This document shows, piece after piece, positions 32,264 to 42,778 of a stretch of 64,000 nt of DNA. This DNA is from Nesterenkonia sp. Act20 (GTDB lineage: Bacteria; Actinomycetota; Actinomycetes; Actinomycetales; Micrococcaceae): positions 759,490-823,489 of the forward strand of contig NZ_JADPQH010000002.1 of NCBI RefSeq assembly GCF_019173455.1. The letters run 5' to 3'. Within the stretch, counting starts at the first letter, position 1; the number at the start of each line of letters is the position of its first letter. A model generated the notes under the pieces. It was not told the DNA's origin, made no database searches, and was given only the letters and a program-made list of their open reading frames with translations. The position numbers were made by a program, and so were the translations under genes.

Positions 32264-34480
32264 GTGACGCTGCTGAACCTGGAATCCCTGCTTGATCGCC
32301 TCTCCCGCTGGGACGAGGACCAACTCGCACGCCTGCTCTCAGTCCGCCCGGATCTGCTGCACCAGGCTCCCGGGGACCTCACCGTGCTGGCGATCCGGAT
32401 GAGTTCCGAGACCTCCATCCGTGCACACCTGCAGCGACTCGACGCCCCCGCGCTGCGCCTGCTCAGCACGCTGACCCGCGACGCCGCTGCGCAGACCCCG
32501 ACGCCGGCCTCCGAGGTGGACCCCGAGACCGCCGCCTCGTTGGAGACGGCCGGTCTGATCTTCGCCGCAGAAGAACCCTCGACGACTCCGTCCACCTGGG
32601 AGACCCCGGCGCGGATGCCGCACATTCTGGACTCGCTTCAGGCCCAACTTCCGCAGCTTCCCGCCCTGCTCCAGCTGGATCCCCCGGTGCAGGGAACCGA
32701 CACTGTTTCGGCGGCGATGGTCGAGAACGCCTCGCTCTCGGTGATCTCGGACCTCTTGGACGACGTCGCAGAGCTGCTCGGCCTGCTCGACCACTCCCCC
32801 GCGGCCACCCTGCGCACGGGAGGAGTGGGGATGCGGGAGCTGCGCCGCATCGTGGCGCAGTCCACCCGGTGGGGGGCCGCCCCCGGCGCCCGCGGCGGTG
32901 CCTTCGAGCCGGGCCTGGGTGCCTCGGTCGGATCGGACGCGAGCGTGGGCGAGATCGGCTGGCTGCTGGAGCTGACGGCCAGCTGCGGGCTGATTGAGCT
33001 CAACGACTCCCAGGCGTGGGCGCCGGGCAGACTCGCTGAGCAATGGAGCACTGCGGCCCGCGAACACCAGCATCAGCTGCTGGTCTCCGGGTGGCTGATC
33101 GCTCCGCGAGCGCCGATGCTGCTGCGCGGCCCCCATCCCACCAGCAGGATCGCGCCGACGCTGGCCCTGGACCGTCAGCGCGGGGACGCCGAGGCGCTGC
33201 GCCGGGTGCTGCTGCAGACCGCGCGTGACCTCATTCCTGATGCCGCCGCTCCGCGAAGGCAGCTCTATGTCCTGAACCTGCCTGAGGATGACCTCCCCGG
33301 CGCCGATGCCCTCCGCGGGACCCTGCTTCAGCGCCTTGGCTGGGACCGGCCGCTGCTCCGGGCACGGGTCGGACATCTGCTGCCGTGGCTGGTGCGCGAG
33401 GCGGAGCGGCTCGGGCTCTTCGCAGTGGGCACGCTGAGCACCACCGGCCTGGCGCTGCTCGACTCCGGGTCATCTGCCGAGGCTTCGGAAGGTGCAGCCT
33501 CGGGCACGCCCTGGGCGGCGGGCCTGGCACATCTCGCACTGCAGCTGGGCCGCTCGCTCCCCTCCCAGGTGGACACCATCCTGGTGCAGTCTGACCTGAC
33601 CGCCATCGCCACGGGCTCACTTTCGGCGCCGAGTGCGACGGCGTTGAGCGACTTCGCCCAGCGTGAGGGTCACGGAGCCGTGCCCACCTTCCGCTTCAGC
33701 ACGGAATCGCTGCACCGCGGACTTGCCCGCGGCTGGAGCGCGGCATCCATGCTCTCCTGGTTGCAGACGCACAGCCTGACCCCCCTGCCGAGCTCGCTGA
33801 GCACGCAGATCACCGATGCTGCGCGCAGCTGGCGCGGCGTGCAGATCGCCCCGGCCGGTGCCTGGCTGAGGGTGACCGACGCCGAGCAGCGCGATGCCCT
33901 GATGCAGCACCCGGAACTGAGCGGACTCGGTCTCCACGTTCTCGGCGAGGATGTGCTGGTCTGCGAGGTCGGTCCCGCCGCGCTCGAACAGGCGCTGACC
34001 ATGGCCGGGTTCAACAGTGCCCGCACCGCGAACTCGGCACCGACGCAGAGCAGAGACTCCGGGGCGCCGATGCTCGGCTCCTCCCCTGAACACACGGCCT
34101 CCTGGACCCTGGAGGCCTCCCCCTGGGAGCACTCCAGGGTCACCAGCCCGCATCAGCGCGCCCCCGACGCCGAGGAGGTTGCCGCCGCGGCGGCCGCGCT
34201 TCGCCGTGCGGGGCTGGCCGCGCCGTCGTCGGACTCTTCGGTGGCCTCAGATGTGATCGGCACGCTGCGCTCAGCGCTCGCCGGCCGGCGCTCCGTGACG
34301 CTGACCCGCGTGTCCCCGCAGGGCAGCACCCACCACGTGACGGGAGTGCCCACCGGCATGAACGCCGGAAGGGTCCGCATTCGGGTGCGTGAGGATGAGG
34401 GCGAGGCCGTCGTGATGCTGCACCGCATCGCCGCCGTGGAAGAGTCAGACGTGCATCACCGCCACGAAGGAGACAGATGA
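32264..34480 (+). CDS. Helicase-associated (helicase C-terminal-like) domain protein
   Basis: 738 aa from GTG 32264. Matches the long actinobacterial proteins encoded directly before XPB (Rv0862c type): an N-terminal winged-helix-rich region (LLNLESLLDRLSRW), a central variable part and a C-terminal domain including LPSSLSTQITDAARSW and a WYL-like end (VRIRVREDEGEAVVMLHRI). No Walker motifs, so it is probably a partner rather than a motor. The stop overlaps the XPB start as ATGA. Confidence 0.8.
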   Translation: MTLLNLESLLDRLSRWDEDQLARLLSVRPDLLHQAPGDLTVLAIRMSSETSIRAHLQRLDAPALRLLSTLTRDAAAQTPTPASEVDPETAASLETAGLIFAAEEPSTTPSTWETPARMPHILDSLQAQLPQLPALLQLDPPVQGTDTVSAAMVENASLSVISDLLDDVAELLGLLDHSPAATLRTGGVGMRELRRIVAQSTRWGAAPGARGGAFEPGLGASVGSDASVGEIGWLLELTASCGLIELNDSQAWAPGRLAEQWSTAAREHQHQLLVSGWLIAPRAPMLLRGPHPTSRIAPTLALDRQRGDAEALRRVLLQTARDLIPDAAAPRRQLYVLNLPEDDLPGADALRGTLLQRLGWDRPLLRARVGHLLPWLVREAERLGLFAVGTLSTTGLALLDSGSSAEASEGAASGTPWAAGLAHLALQLGRSLPSQVDTILVQSDLTAIATGSLSAPSATALSDFAQREGHGAVPTFRFSTESLHRGLARGWSAASMLSWLQTHSLTPLPSSLSTQITDAARSWRGVQIAPAGAWLRVTDAEQRDALMQHPELSGLGLHVLGEDVLVCEVGPAALEQALTMAGFNSARTANSAPTQSRDSGAPMLGSSPEHTASWTLEASPWEHSRVTSPHQRAPDAEEVAAAAAALRRAGLAAPSSDSSVASDVIGTLRSALAGRRSVTLTRVSPQGSTHHVTGVPTGMNAGRVRIRVREDEGEAVVMLHRIAAVEESDVHHRHEGDR

Positions 34481-36134
34481 CTGATGGACCGCTGATCGTC
34501 CAGTCGGACAAGACCGTCCTGCTGGAGGTCGATCACCCGCAGGCCGACGCGGCCCGCCGTGCCGTGGCCGCCTTCGCGGACCTGGAGCGCGCGCCGGAGC
34601 ACATCCATACCTACCGCATCACCCCGCTGGGGCTCTGGAATGCGAGGGCCGCCGGGTTCGACGCCGAGTATGTGGTCGACACCCTGCTGAACCACTCACG
34701 CTTCCCCGTCCCGCATTCGCTGCTGGTGGACATCGCCGAGACGATGAGCCGCTACGGGCGGCTGCGCCTGGAGAAGGACCCGGTCCATGGCCTGGTGCTG
34801 CGCAGCCAGGAGGAGGGGATCCTCAGCGAGGTGCTCCACGCCAAGACGCTGACCTCGCTGCTCGGACCCCAGATCGACGACACCACCGTCGCCGTGCACG
34901 GCCAGGCCCGCGGGGAGCTCAAGCAGCAGCTGCTGCGGCTGGGCTGGCCGGCGGAGGATCTCGCCGGGTTCGTGGACGGCACCGCACACCCGATCGAACT
35001 GCGCCAGGACGGCTGGGCGCTGCGCGGGTATCAGCAGGAGGCCGTGGACAACTTCTGGCAGGCCGGCTCCGGAGTGGTGGTGCTGCCCTGCGGGGCGGGG
35101 AAGACCCTGGTCGGTGCTGCGGCCATGGCGACCTCCGGAACCATCACGCTGATCCTGGTCAACTCCACGGTCTCGGCCCGGCAGTGGAAGGCAGAGCTGA
35201 TCAAGCGCACCTCGCTGACCGAGGAGGAGATCGGCGAGTACTCCGGGGCACGCAAGGAGGTCCGTCCGGTCACCATCGCGACCTACCAGGTGCTGGCCTC
35301 GCGCAAGAACGAGCTCTTCACGCACCTGGAGCTGCTCAACGGGCATGACTGGGGGCTGATCATCTACGACGAGGTCCATCTCCTGCCCGCCCCGATCTTC
35401 CGGATGACCGCCGATCTGCAGGCCCGCCGCCGGCTGGGACTGACAGCCACGCTGATCCGCGAGGACGGGCGCGAACGCGAGGTCTTCTCGCTGATCGGGC
35501 CCAAGCGCTATGACACGCCCTGGAAGCAGATGGAGGCGCAGGGATGGATCGCGCCGGCGACCTGCATCGAGGTCCGCACCGACCTTCCGCGTGGGCTGCG
35601 CATGGACTACGCCGCGGCTCCGGACAAGGAGCGCCACCGCATCGCCGCCGGCGCCGAGGTCAAGGACGACGTCGTGGCGCGATTGGTGAACAGGCACCGC
35701 TATCTCGGCGAGCAGGTGCTGGTGATCGGTCAGTTCGTCGAGCAGCTCGAGCGCCTCGGCGAACAGCTGGGGCCCCGGTGCTGACCGGCTCAGCCTCGGT
35801 CGCCGCGCGGCAGAAGCAGTTCGATGCCTTCCGCGCGGGAGAGCTTGAAGTGCTGGTGGTCTCCAAGATCGCCAACTTCTCCATCGACCTGCCCCAGGCC
35901 TCGGTCGCGATCCAGGTCTCCGGGACCTTCGGCTCCCGGCAGGAGGAGGCTCAACGACTGGGCCGCCTGCTGCGGCCCGGCGAGACTGCCGAGGGAGAAG
36001 ATCCCAAGCGCGCGCACTTTTACTCCGTGGTCACCCGGGACACCGTGGACATGGAGTACGCCGCGCGGCGGCAGCGGTTCCTCTCCGAGCAGGGCTACGG
36101 CTACTCGATCCTGGACGCGGAAGACATCGTCTGA
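34477..36134 (+). pseudogene. DNA repair helicase XPB, interrupted by a one-base frameshift
   Basis: Two frames together give a normal XPB of about 552 aa. The first part (34477-35784) holds the damage-recognition domain, Walker A LPCGAGKTLVG, DEVH box YDEVHLLPA and REDGRE, then ends early as EQLGPRC. The second (from 35772, frame -1) continues APVLTGSASVAARQKQFDAF and motifs V and VI (EEAQRLGRLLRP). The break is at 35769-35776, GGGGCCCC; one more G, or a -1 slip on GGGG, gives the expected LGAPVLTG. Assembly error, programmed slip and a true mutation remain possible. XPB is an SF2 helicase of nucleotide repair. ATGA overlap with the upstream gene. Confidence 0.85.
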
Positions 36135-36270
36135 CGCAGCGCCTGTATCGGGGGCGTCGGCGCATCCGCGGCAGCGGCGCATGGGCGGCAGCGGTTGAGA
36201 TCAGACGGACACCACGCTGCAGACAGGATATGTCCAGCAATCTCCCAGAAACAAGAGGGAAACTGGCCCA

Positions 36271-36999
36271 GTGACTGATAAGACTCCTGAAGCCAAGCTG
36301 CTCGTCGTCGATGACGAGCCCAACATCCGCGAACTGCTCGCCACCTCGCTGCGCTTCGCCGGTTTCGAGGTCGCTGCGGCCGGAAATGGCCGCGAGGCGC
36401 TGGAGACCGCGGAGACGTTCCAGCCTGATCTGGCGGTGCTCGACGTGATGCTGCCCGATATGGACGGCTTCACCGTCACCCGTCGGCTGCGCGCCGCGGG
36501 CAAGCACTTCCCGGTGCTCTTCCTCACCGCACGCGATGACACCGACGACAAGATCACCGGACTGACCGTGGGTGGCGACGACTATGTCACCAAGCCGTTC
36601 TCCCTGGATGAAGTCGTGGCCCGCATCCGCGCAGTGCTGCGCCGCACCGCCCCGTTCGAGGACGAGGACGCCGTCATCGTGGTGGACAATCTCGAGCTCG
36701 ACGACGACGCCCATGAGGTCCGTCGCGGCGGCGAGATGGTGGAGCTCTCCCCCACCGAGTTCAAGCTCCTGCGCTACCTGATGATGAACCCCAACCGGGT
36801 GCTCTCCAAGCAGCAGATCCTGGATCACGTCTGGGAGTACAACTTCAACGGAGACGCCTCCATCGTGGAGTCCTATATCTCCTACCTGCGGCGCAAGATC
36901 GAATCGGGCTCCGAGGGCGCCCCGATGATCCAGACCAAGCGCGGCGTGGGCTACGTGCTGCAGACCTGGGAGCGTCGCCAGCGATCGCAGGGGCTGTAG
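36271..36999 (+). CDS. OmpR/PhoP-family response regulator
   Basis: 242 aa from GTG 36271 with AGAGGG upstream. Receiver domain: acidic pocket VVDDEPN, phosphoacceptor Asp58 in VLDVMLP, Thr in FLTARDD and Lys in YVTKPF. C-terminal winged helix (ELSPTEFKLLRYL, VVESYISYLRRKI, TKRGVGYVL). Closest in motif content to PhoP/TcrX-type regulators. It precedes its kinase gene by 60 bases. Confidence 0.93.
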   Translation: MTDKTPEAKLLVVDDEPNIRELLATSLRFAGFEVAAAGNGREALETAETFQPDLAVLDVMLPDMDGFTVTRRLRAAGKHFPVLFLTARDDTDDKITGLTVGGDDYVTKPFSLDEVVARIRAVLRRTAPFEDEDAVIVVDNLELDDDAHEVRRGGEMVELSPTEFKLLRYLMMNPNRVLSKQQILDHVWEYNFNGDASIVESYISYLRRKIESGSEGAPMIQTKRGVGYVLQTWERRQRSQGL

Positions 37000-37047
37000 G
37001 TCCGCTGCGGGCTTCTTCCCGCCACGCCTGAACTTCCCAGCGGCACG

Positions 37048-37053
37048 TAAGGT
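37048..37053 (+). promoter_or_regulatory. -10 box TAAGGT for the kinase gene
   Basis: Six bases to ATG 37060; the kinase may be transcribed separately as a leaderless mRNA in addition to readthrough from the regulator gene. Confidence 0.45.
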
Positions 37054-37059
37054 CGTCGT

Positions 37060-38616
37060 ATGCGTCCGATCCATTCCCTGACCCAGACCTGGCGCAGGGC
37101 CTCGCTGCGCACGCAGCTGGTGCTGATCATGTCCGGGCTGCTGGTGCTCACCCTCTTCGTGACCACCTTCGTCTCCGCCTCGCTGTTCCGCCAGGAGCTT
37201 CTGCGCAACCTCGACGAGGACATCACGGCCAATGCGAACAGCGTGTCGATGTATCTGACCCGGCGCAGCGCTCCGGAGATCGGAGACAGCCAGTCCATCT
37301 TCCGCTTCTACGGAATCCTGATGAACTCCGAGGGAGAGCTGCTCCAGGCCAACTCGACTCACGCAGCCACCTACGGCGGGGACATCCCCGAGATCCCGAA
37401 CATGACCTTCGAGGAGGTCGTCGAGTTCTGGCAGGCCGGGGAGCATCTCGACGTCGCCGGCACGGAGCCGGGCTCCCGCGGCTGGCGGGTGCACGTCATA
37501 CCGCTGGAGAACGGGGAGGACTCGCTCGCCGTCGGCCTGCCGCTGGAGCCGGTGGAGACTTCGGTGGAGCGGGCGACCTTCCTGGTCGCCACCATCGGCC
37601 TGCTGGCCACCCTCGGCGCATCCACCATTGCCTACGCCCTGGTCACCCGGGCCTTCCGGTCACTGTTCCACGTGGAGAAGACTGCTGCTGTCATCGCCGG
37701 AGGGGACTTCTCCCAGCGGGTGGAGACCACCGCTCCCCCCGAGACGGAGATCGGGCGGCTCTCCCGCTCGCTGAACGTGATGCTCGAACACATCGAGGCC
37801 GCCTTCCAGGCCAAGAGCGCCTCGGAGGAGAACATGCGGCGCTTCATCCAGGATGCCTCACACGAGCTGCGCACCCCGCTGGTGACCATCCGTGGATTCT
37901 CCGAGCTGTATCGACAGGGCGGAGTCAGCGACAACCCGGAGGCGGTCGGCATGGCCATGGGCCGGATCGAGTCCGAGGCCAAGCGCATGGGCCAGCTGGT
38001 CGAAGACATGCTCACACTCGCTCGCCTCGATGAACAACGCCCCATGCAGCAGGCGCCGCTGGATCTGAACCTGATCGCTCACGACGCGATCATGGACCTG
38101 GCGGTCAACGCCCCGGATCGCACCACCCGGGTCATCGGGCTCGCCGATGACACTCCGGCACCGGCCCTCGGAGACGAGGGTCGGATCCGCCAGATCGTCA
38201 CCAACCTGGTCACCAACGCCATGCGCTACACCCCTGAGGGGACTCCGCTGGAGCTCGCCGTGGGCACGCAGACCCGCGAGGACGGCGCCACCGAAGCGGT
38301 CCTGGAGGTCCGCGATCACGGCGAAGGGATTGCCGAGGAGGACGCGGCGAAGATCTTTGATCGCTTCTTCCGGGCCGACAATTCCCGTCAGCGGGAGACC
38401 GGAGGCACCGGGCTGGGCCTGGCCATCTGCGCCGCCATCGCCGCGCAGCATAACGGCACGGTGCGCCACAGCACCACGCAGGGCGGCGGCGCAACCATGA
38501 CGCTGCGGCTGCCGATGGTCGCCCCCGATGATCAGAGCGACCACGAGACAGACATCGACGACGAGGAGCTTGACCAGCTCCGTGCCGCAGCCCGGGAGCA
38601 CCACGCCTCCGAGTGA
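37060..38616 (+). CDS. Membrane sensor histidine kinase
   Basis: 518 aa. Helix 1 at about 20-44, an external sensor region of about 130 residues, helix 2 at about 172-195, then HAMP, HisKA with His268 in DASHELRTPL, and HATPase_c with N box (LVTNAMRY), DHGEGI and GTGLGLAI. Residues 490-518 are an acidic tail. It phosphorylates the adjacent response regulator; the stimulus is unknown. Confidence 0.94.
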   Translation: MRPIHSLTQTWRRASLRTQLVLIMSGLLVLTLFVTTFVSASLFRQELLRNLDEDITANANSVSMYLTRRSAPEIGDSQSIFRFYGILMNSEGELLQANSTHAATYGGDIPEIPNMTFEEVVEFWQAGEHLDVAGTEPGSRGWRVHVIPLENGEDSLAVGLPLEPVETSVERATFLVATIGLLATLGASTIAYALVTRAFRSLFHVEKTAAVIAGGDFSQRVETTAPPETEIGRLSRSLNVMLEHIEAAFQAKSASEENMRRFIQDASHELRTPLVTIRGFSELYRQGGVSDNPEAVGMAMGRIESEAKRMGQLVEDMLTLARLDEQRPMQQAPLDLNLIAHDAIMDLAVNAPDRTTRVIGLADDTPAPALGDEGRIRQIVTNLVTNAMRYTPEGTPLELAVGTQTREDGATEAVLEVRDHGEGIAEEDAAKIFDRFFRADNSRQRETGGTGLGLAICAAIAAQHNGTVRHSTTQGGGATMTLRLPMVAPDDQSDHETDIDDEELDQLRAAAREHHASE

Positions 38617-38804
38617 GGCCGCGGCATCCAGCTCTTCCCCAGGCCACACCCTTCCCGGCACCTCGCCGCACTTCTCCACACTCGAACCCGTCGGCGGCCC
38701 GCCGATGACCCAGGCTGGCTAGTCTCCGCATCAGGGCTGGGCAGCAGGCCCCGCCTGAACCGCCGACCAGCGCCGGGCGCGCCCGGCCGGGCAAGGAGAG
38801 AGAT

Positions 38805-39095
38805 ATGGCGATCCTTCAGATCGACACCGCGGAGCTGCTGGCGAAGAGTCAGACCGTGGAGGCCACGCTGAGCCGGATCCAGACAGATGTCAGCTCGATG
38901 GAATCCCAGCTGCGCCAGCTGCAGGATTCATGGAAGGGCTCAGCGTCCATGGCCTTCCAGGACGTGCTGACCCAGTGGCGCTCCACGCAGGCCCAGGTGG
39001 AGCAGTCACTGGCCAGTGTGCGGCAGGCGATGACCGCGGCGTCGACTCAGTATGAGGAGACGGAATCGGCGAACACCGCCATGTTCGGTCGCTGA
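38805..39095 (+). CDS. WXG100 family (ESAT-6-like) protein
   Basis: 96 aa, two helices around a central WKG turn (DSWKGSASMAFQDVL), the WXG100 hallmark, with AAGGAGAGAG before the ATG. Members are secreted by type VII (ESX/Yuk) systems as dimers. No EccC, other secretion component or second WXG partner is in the window. A hairpin terminator follows directly, so it is probably a single-gene transcript. Confidence 0.9.
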   Translation: MAILQIDTAELLAKSQTVEATLSRIQTDVSSMESQLRQLQDSWKGSASMAFQDVLTQWRSTQAQVEQSLASVRQAMTAASTQYEETESANTAMFGR

Positions 39096-39108
39096 GCCGG
39101 GCACAGCA

Positions 39109-39147
39109 GAAGACCCCGCCGCAGACTGAGTCTGCGACGGGGTCTTC
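39109..39147. terminator. Bidirectional hairpin between WXG100 and groEL ends
   Basis: Arms GAAGACCCCG / CGGGGTCTTC extended by CGCAGAC / GTCTGCG across a single mismatch, loop TGA. Sits in the 86-base gap between convergent genes; no long U-tract. Confidence 0.8.
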
Positions 39148-39181
39148 AACGGGGCTGGCCCGGGGCGAGGTGATCAGATGA

Positions 39182-40852
<1,671 letters not shown>

Positions 40853-40980
40853 TCAAGCCGTGGTGTGTGACTGTCAGACGTGTTCGCGTCTGCTGGGTCG
40901 AACCATTCCAGGTGCCCGCGACGGACGGCCGTTCCCGCGTCACCGGGAACATCTGTGTGGCCTCACCTGCTCAGGTTCCT

Positions 40981-41007
40981 CTAGCAGTCTCGACACGAGA
41001 GTGCTAG
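40981..41007. promoter_or_regulatory. CIRCE element 1 (HrcA operator)
   Basis: CTAGCAGTC-N9-GAGTGCTAG; one base off in the left arm from the TTAGCACTC-N9-GAGTGCTAA consensus apart from the end bases. Located upstream of groEL. Confidence 0.85.
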
Positions 41008-41014
41008 TCAATTT

Positions 41015-41041
41015 TTAGCACTCTCCCCTGGTGAGTGCAAA
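41015..41041. promoter_or_regulatory. CIRCE element 2 (HrcA operator)
   Basis: TTAGCACTC-N9-GAGTGCAAA, eight of nine matches in the right arm. It starts eight bases after element 1 ends. It is also 25 bases from the -10 of the divergent FemX-like gene. Confidence 0.88.
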
Positions 41042-41065
41042 CCCCTCAGCCCACGGCGCAGACGG

Positions 41066-41071
41066 TACGCT
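41066..41071 (+). promoter_or_regulatory. -10 box TACGCT for the FemX-like gene
   Basis: Six bases to GTG 41078, which therefore is preferred over the adjacent GTG 41075. Confidence 0.5.
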
Positions 41072-41077
41072 GGGGTG

Positions 41078-42313
41078 GTGATTGAGCAAACAGATTCCGG
41101 CGCTGCCGCTCCGTACGACGTTCGCCCGATCAGCGTGGAGGAGCACACGCGCTTCCTGGCTGATCAGGCCCTGTCGTCCTTCCTGCAGAATCCGCGATGG
41201 CCTGAGGTGAAGCGGGAGTGGGAGTCACAGAGCCTCGGCGTCTTCGACCCGTCGGCCCCCGCCGATGCGTCGCCGGTGGCCGCCACTCTGGTGCTCTTCC
41301 GTCGTCTTCCGATCCCGGCCGCCGTGCCGGTGCTGGGCGGCAAGGGACTCGCTTATATGGCCGAGGGTCCGGTGATGGAGTCCGGCACCGCCGACCTGCA
41401 CCGCATCCTTCCGCCGCTGATCGATCACCTGAAGTCCTCCGGGGCGTTCCTGATCCGCGTGGGGCTGCCCGGAGTGCTGCGCCGCTGGGAGGCGAAGGAG
41501 GTCCGACGGGCGCTCGCCGCCGGGGAGAACACCAGCATCGCGGAGCTCACACCCCTGGACACCGGGGTGCCCGGATCGGTGGCCGCCGGATCCAGCACGG
41601 TGGGATCCACCCAGACCGAGACCTGGCAGCAGCAGCTCCGCGAGCTCGGCTTCCAGCCACCCGCTCCGAGCACCGACTTCGAGGCCGGGCAGCCCCAGTA
41701 CCAGGCCCGCATCCCGCTGACCGACGAGCAGGGAGAGCCCCTGTCGATCGATGAGGTCCTGGCACGGATGGATCAGTCCTCGCGTCGACAGACCAAGAAG
41801 TCCACCCGCTCCGAGCTGAGCATCAGCGTGGGCGACGAGTCAGACCTCCCCGCCTGGCAGAAGCTCTACACCGAAACCGCTGAGCGGGACGGCTTCACCG
41901 GCCGGCCGCTCTCCTACTTCCAGAACATGCACCGGGAGCTCAACGCCTCCCCCCTGAGCCAGTGCACGCTCTACCTCGCGCACTTCGAGGATCAGCTCCT
42001 CGCCGCCGCCATCTACGTGCGGCAGGGTAAGTTCGCCTGGTACGTCTATGGCGCCTCCTCCGGGGAAGAGCGCAAGCGCTATGCCCCGCGGGCGCTGCAG
42101 CTGCGCCAGATCGAGGACTCCCTGGAGGCCGGCTGCCAGTGGTATGACCTGGGCGGGCTCAGCCCCTCGCTGGACCCCGAGTACCCGTTGGCGGGACTGA
42201 CCCGCTTCAAGACCACGATGGGCGCAGATGTGGTCCAGACGCTCGGCGAGTGGGACTACCCGGTCAACCCGCTGCTGGCGAAGGCCTTCTCCGTCTATAT
42301 GGCCCGGCGCTGA
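41078..42313 (+). CDS. FemABX family peptidoglycan-bridge aminoacyltransferase
   Basis: 411 aa. Two GNAT-like domains as in FemX: N-terminal FLQNPRWPEVKREW and C-terminal WYVYGASSGEERKRYAPRAL, WYDLGGLSPSLDP and TRFKTTMGADVV. These enzymes use aminoacyl-tRNA to add amino acids to the lysine of lipid II, building the interpeptide bridge typical of Micrococcaceae walls. Which residue is added is unknown. Leaderless GTG start. Divergent from groEL. Confidence 0.88.
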   Translation: MIEQTDSGAAAPYDVRPISVEEHTRFLADQALSSFLQNPRWPEVKREWESQSLGVFDPSAPADASPVAATLVLFRRLPIPAAVPVLGGKGLAYMAEGPVMESGTADLHRILPPLIDHLKSSGAFLIRVGLPGVLRRWEAKEVRRALAAGENTSIAELTPLDTGVPGSVAAGSSTVGSTQTETWQQQLRELGFQPPAPSTDFEAGQPQYQARIPLTDEQGEPLSIDEVLARMDQSSRRQTKKSTRSELSISVGDESDLPAWQKLYTETAERDGFTGRPLSYFQNMHRELNASPLSQCTLYLAHFEDQLLAAAIYVRQGKFAWYVYGASSGEERKRYAPRALQLRQIEDSLEAGCQWYDLGGLSPSLDPEYPLAGLTRFKTTMGADVVQTLGEWDYPVNPLLAKAFSVYMARR

Positions 42314-42376
42314 GCGGCTGCATGGAGCGGCCCTGAGCCGCGGGACGCTCCTTCTGCTCCCGAGGCGCAGCGTTTC

Positions 42377-42778
42377 TCATGAGGCTGGGCGTTCCTCTGA
42401 GGCGGAGCGCTCCTCCTCGAGCACGCGGCGACCGATGCTGAACGCCGTGTTCGCGGCGGGCACTGAGCAGTAGATCGCAGACTGGAGGAAGACCTCTTTG
42501 ATCTCCTCCTCAGACAGTCCATTGCGCAGCGCGGCGCGGATGTGCATCTCCAGCTCTTCCCAGTAGCCTCCGGCGATGAGCGCCGTGAGCGTGATCGCCG
42601 AGCGGGTGGTGCGGTTCAGACCTGGTCGGGTCCAGATGCTGCCCCAGGCGTAGTTCGTGATGAGCTCCTGGAAGTCCTCGGTGAACGCGTCCTTCTTCGC
42701 CTCCGCCCGGTCCACATGGGCGTCCGAGAGCACTTCGCGGCGCACCTTCATGCCCTTGTCATAGGTCGATTCAGTCAT
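42377..42778 (-). CDS. pcaC: 4-carboxymuconolactone decarboxylase
   Basis: 133 aa. Converts gamma-carboxymuconolactone to beta-ketoadipate enol-lactone. The carboxymuconolactone decarboxylase core is clear: WTRPGLNRTTRSAITLTALIAGG and EEEIKEVFLQSAIYCSVPAAN. Last gene of pcaHGBDC; its ATG overlaps the pcaD stop by eight bases (ATGACTGA). In many actinobacteria it is fused to PcaD as PcaL; here it is separate. Confidence 0.93.
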   Translation of the reverse strand: MTESTYDKGMKVRREVLSDAHVDRAEAKKDAFTEDFQELITNYAWGSIWTRPGLNRTTRSAITLTALIAGGYWEELEMHIRAALRNGLSEEEIKEVFLQSAIYCSVPAANTAFSIGRRVLEEERSASEERPAS

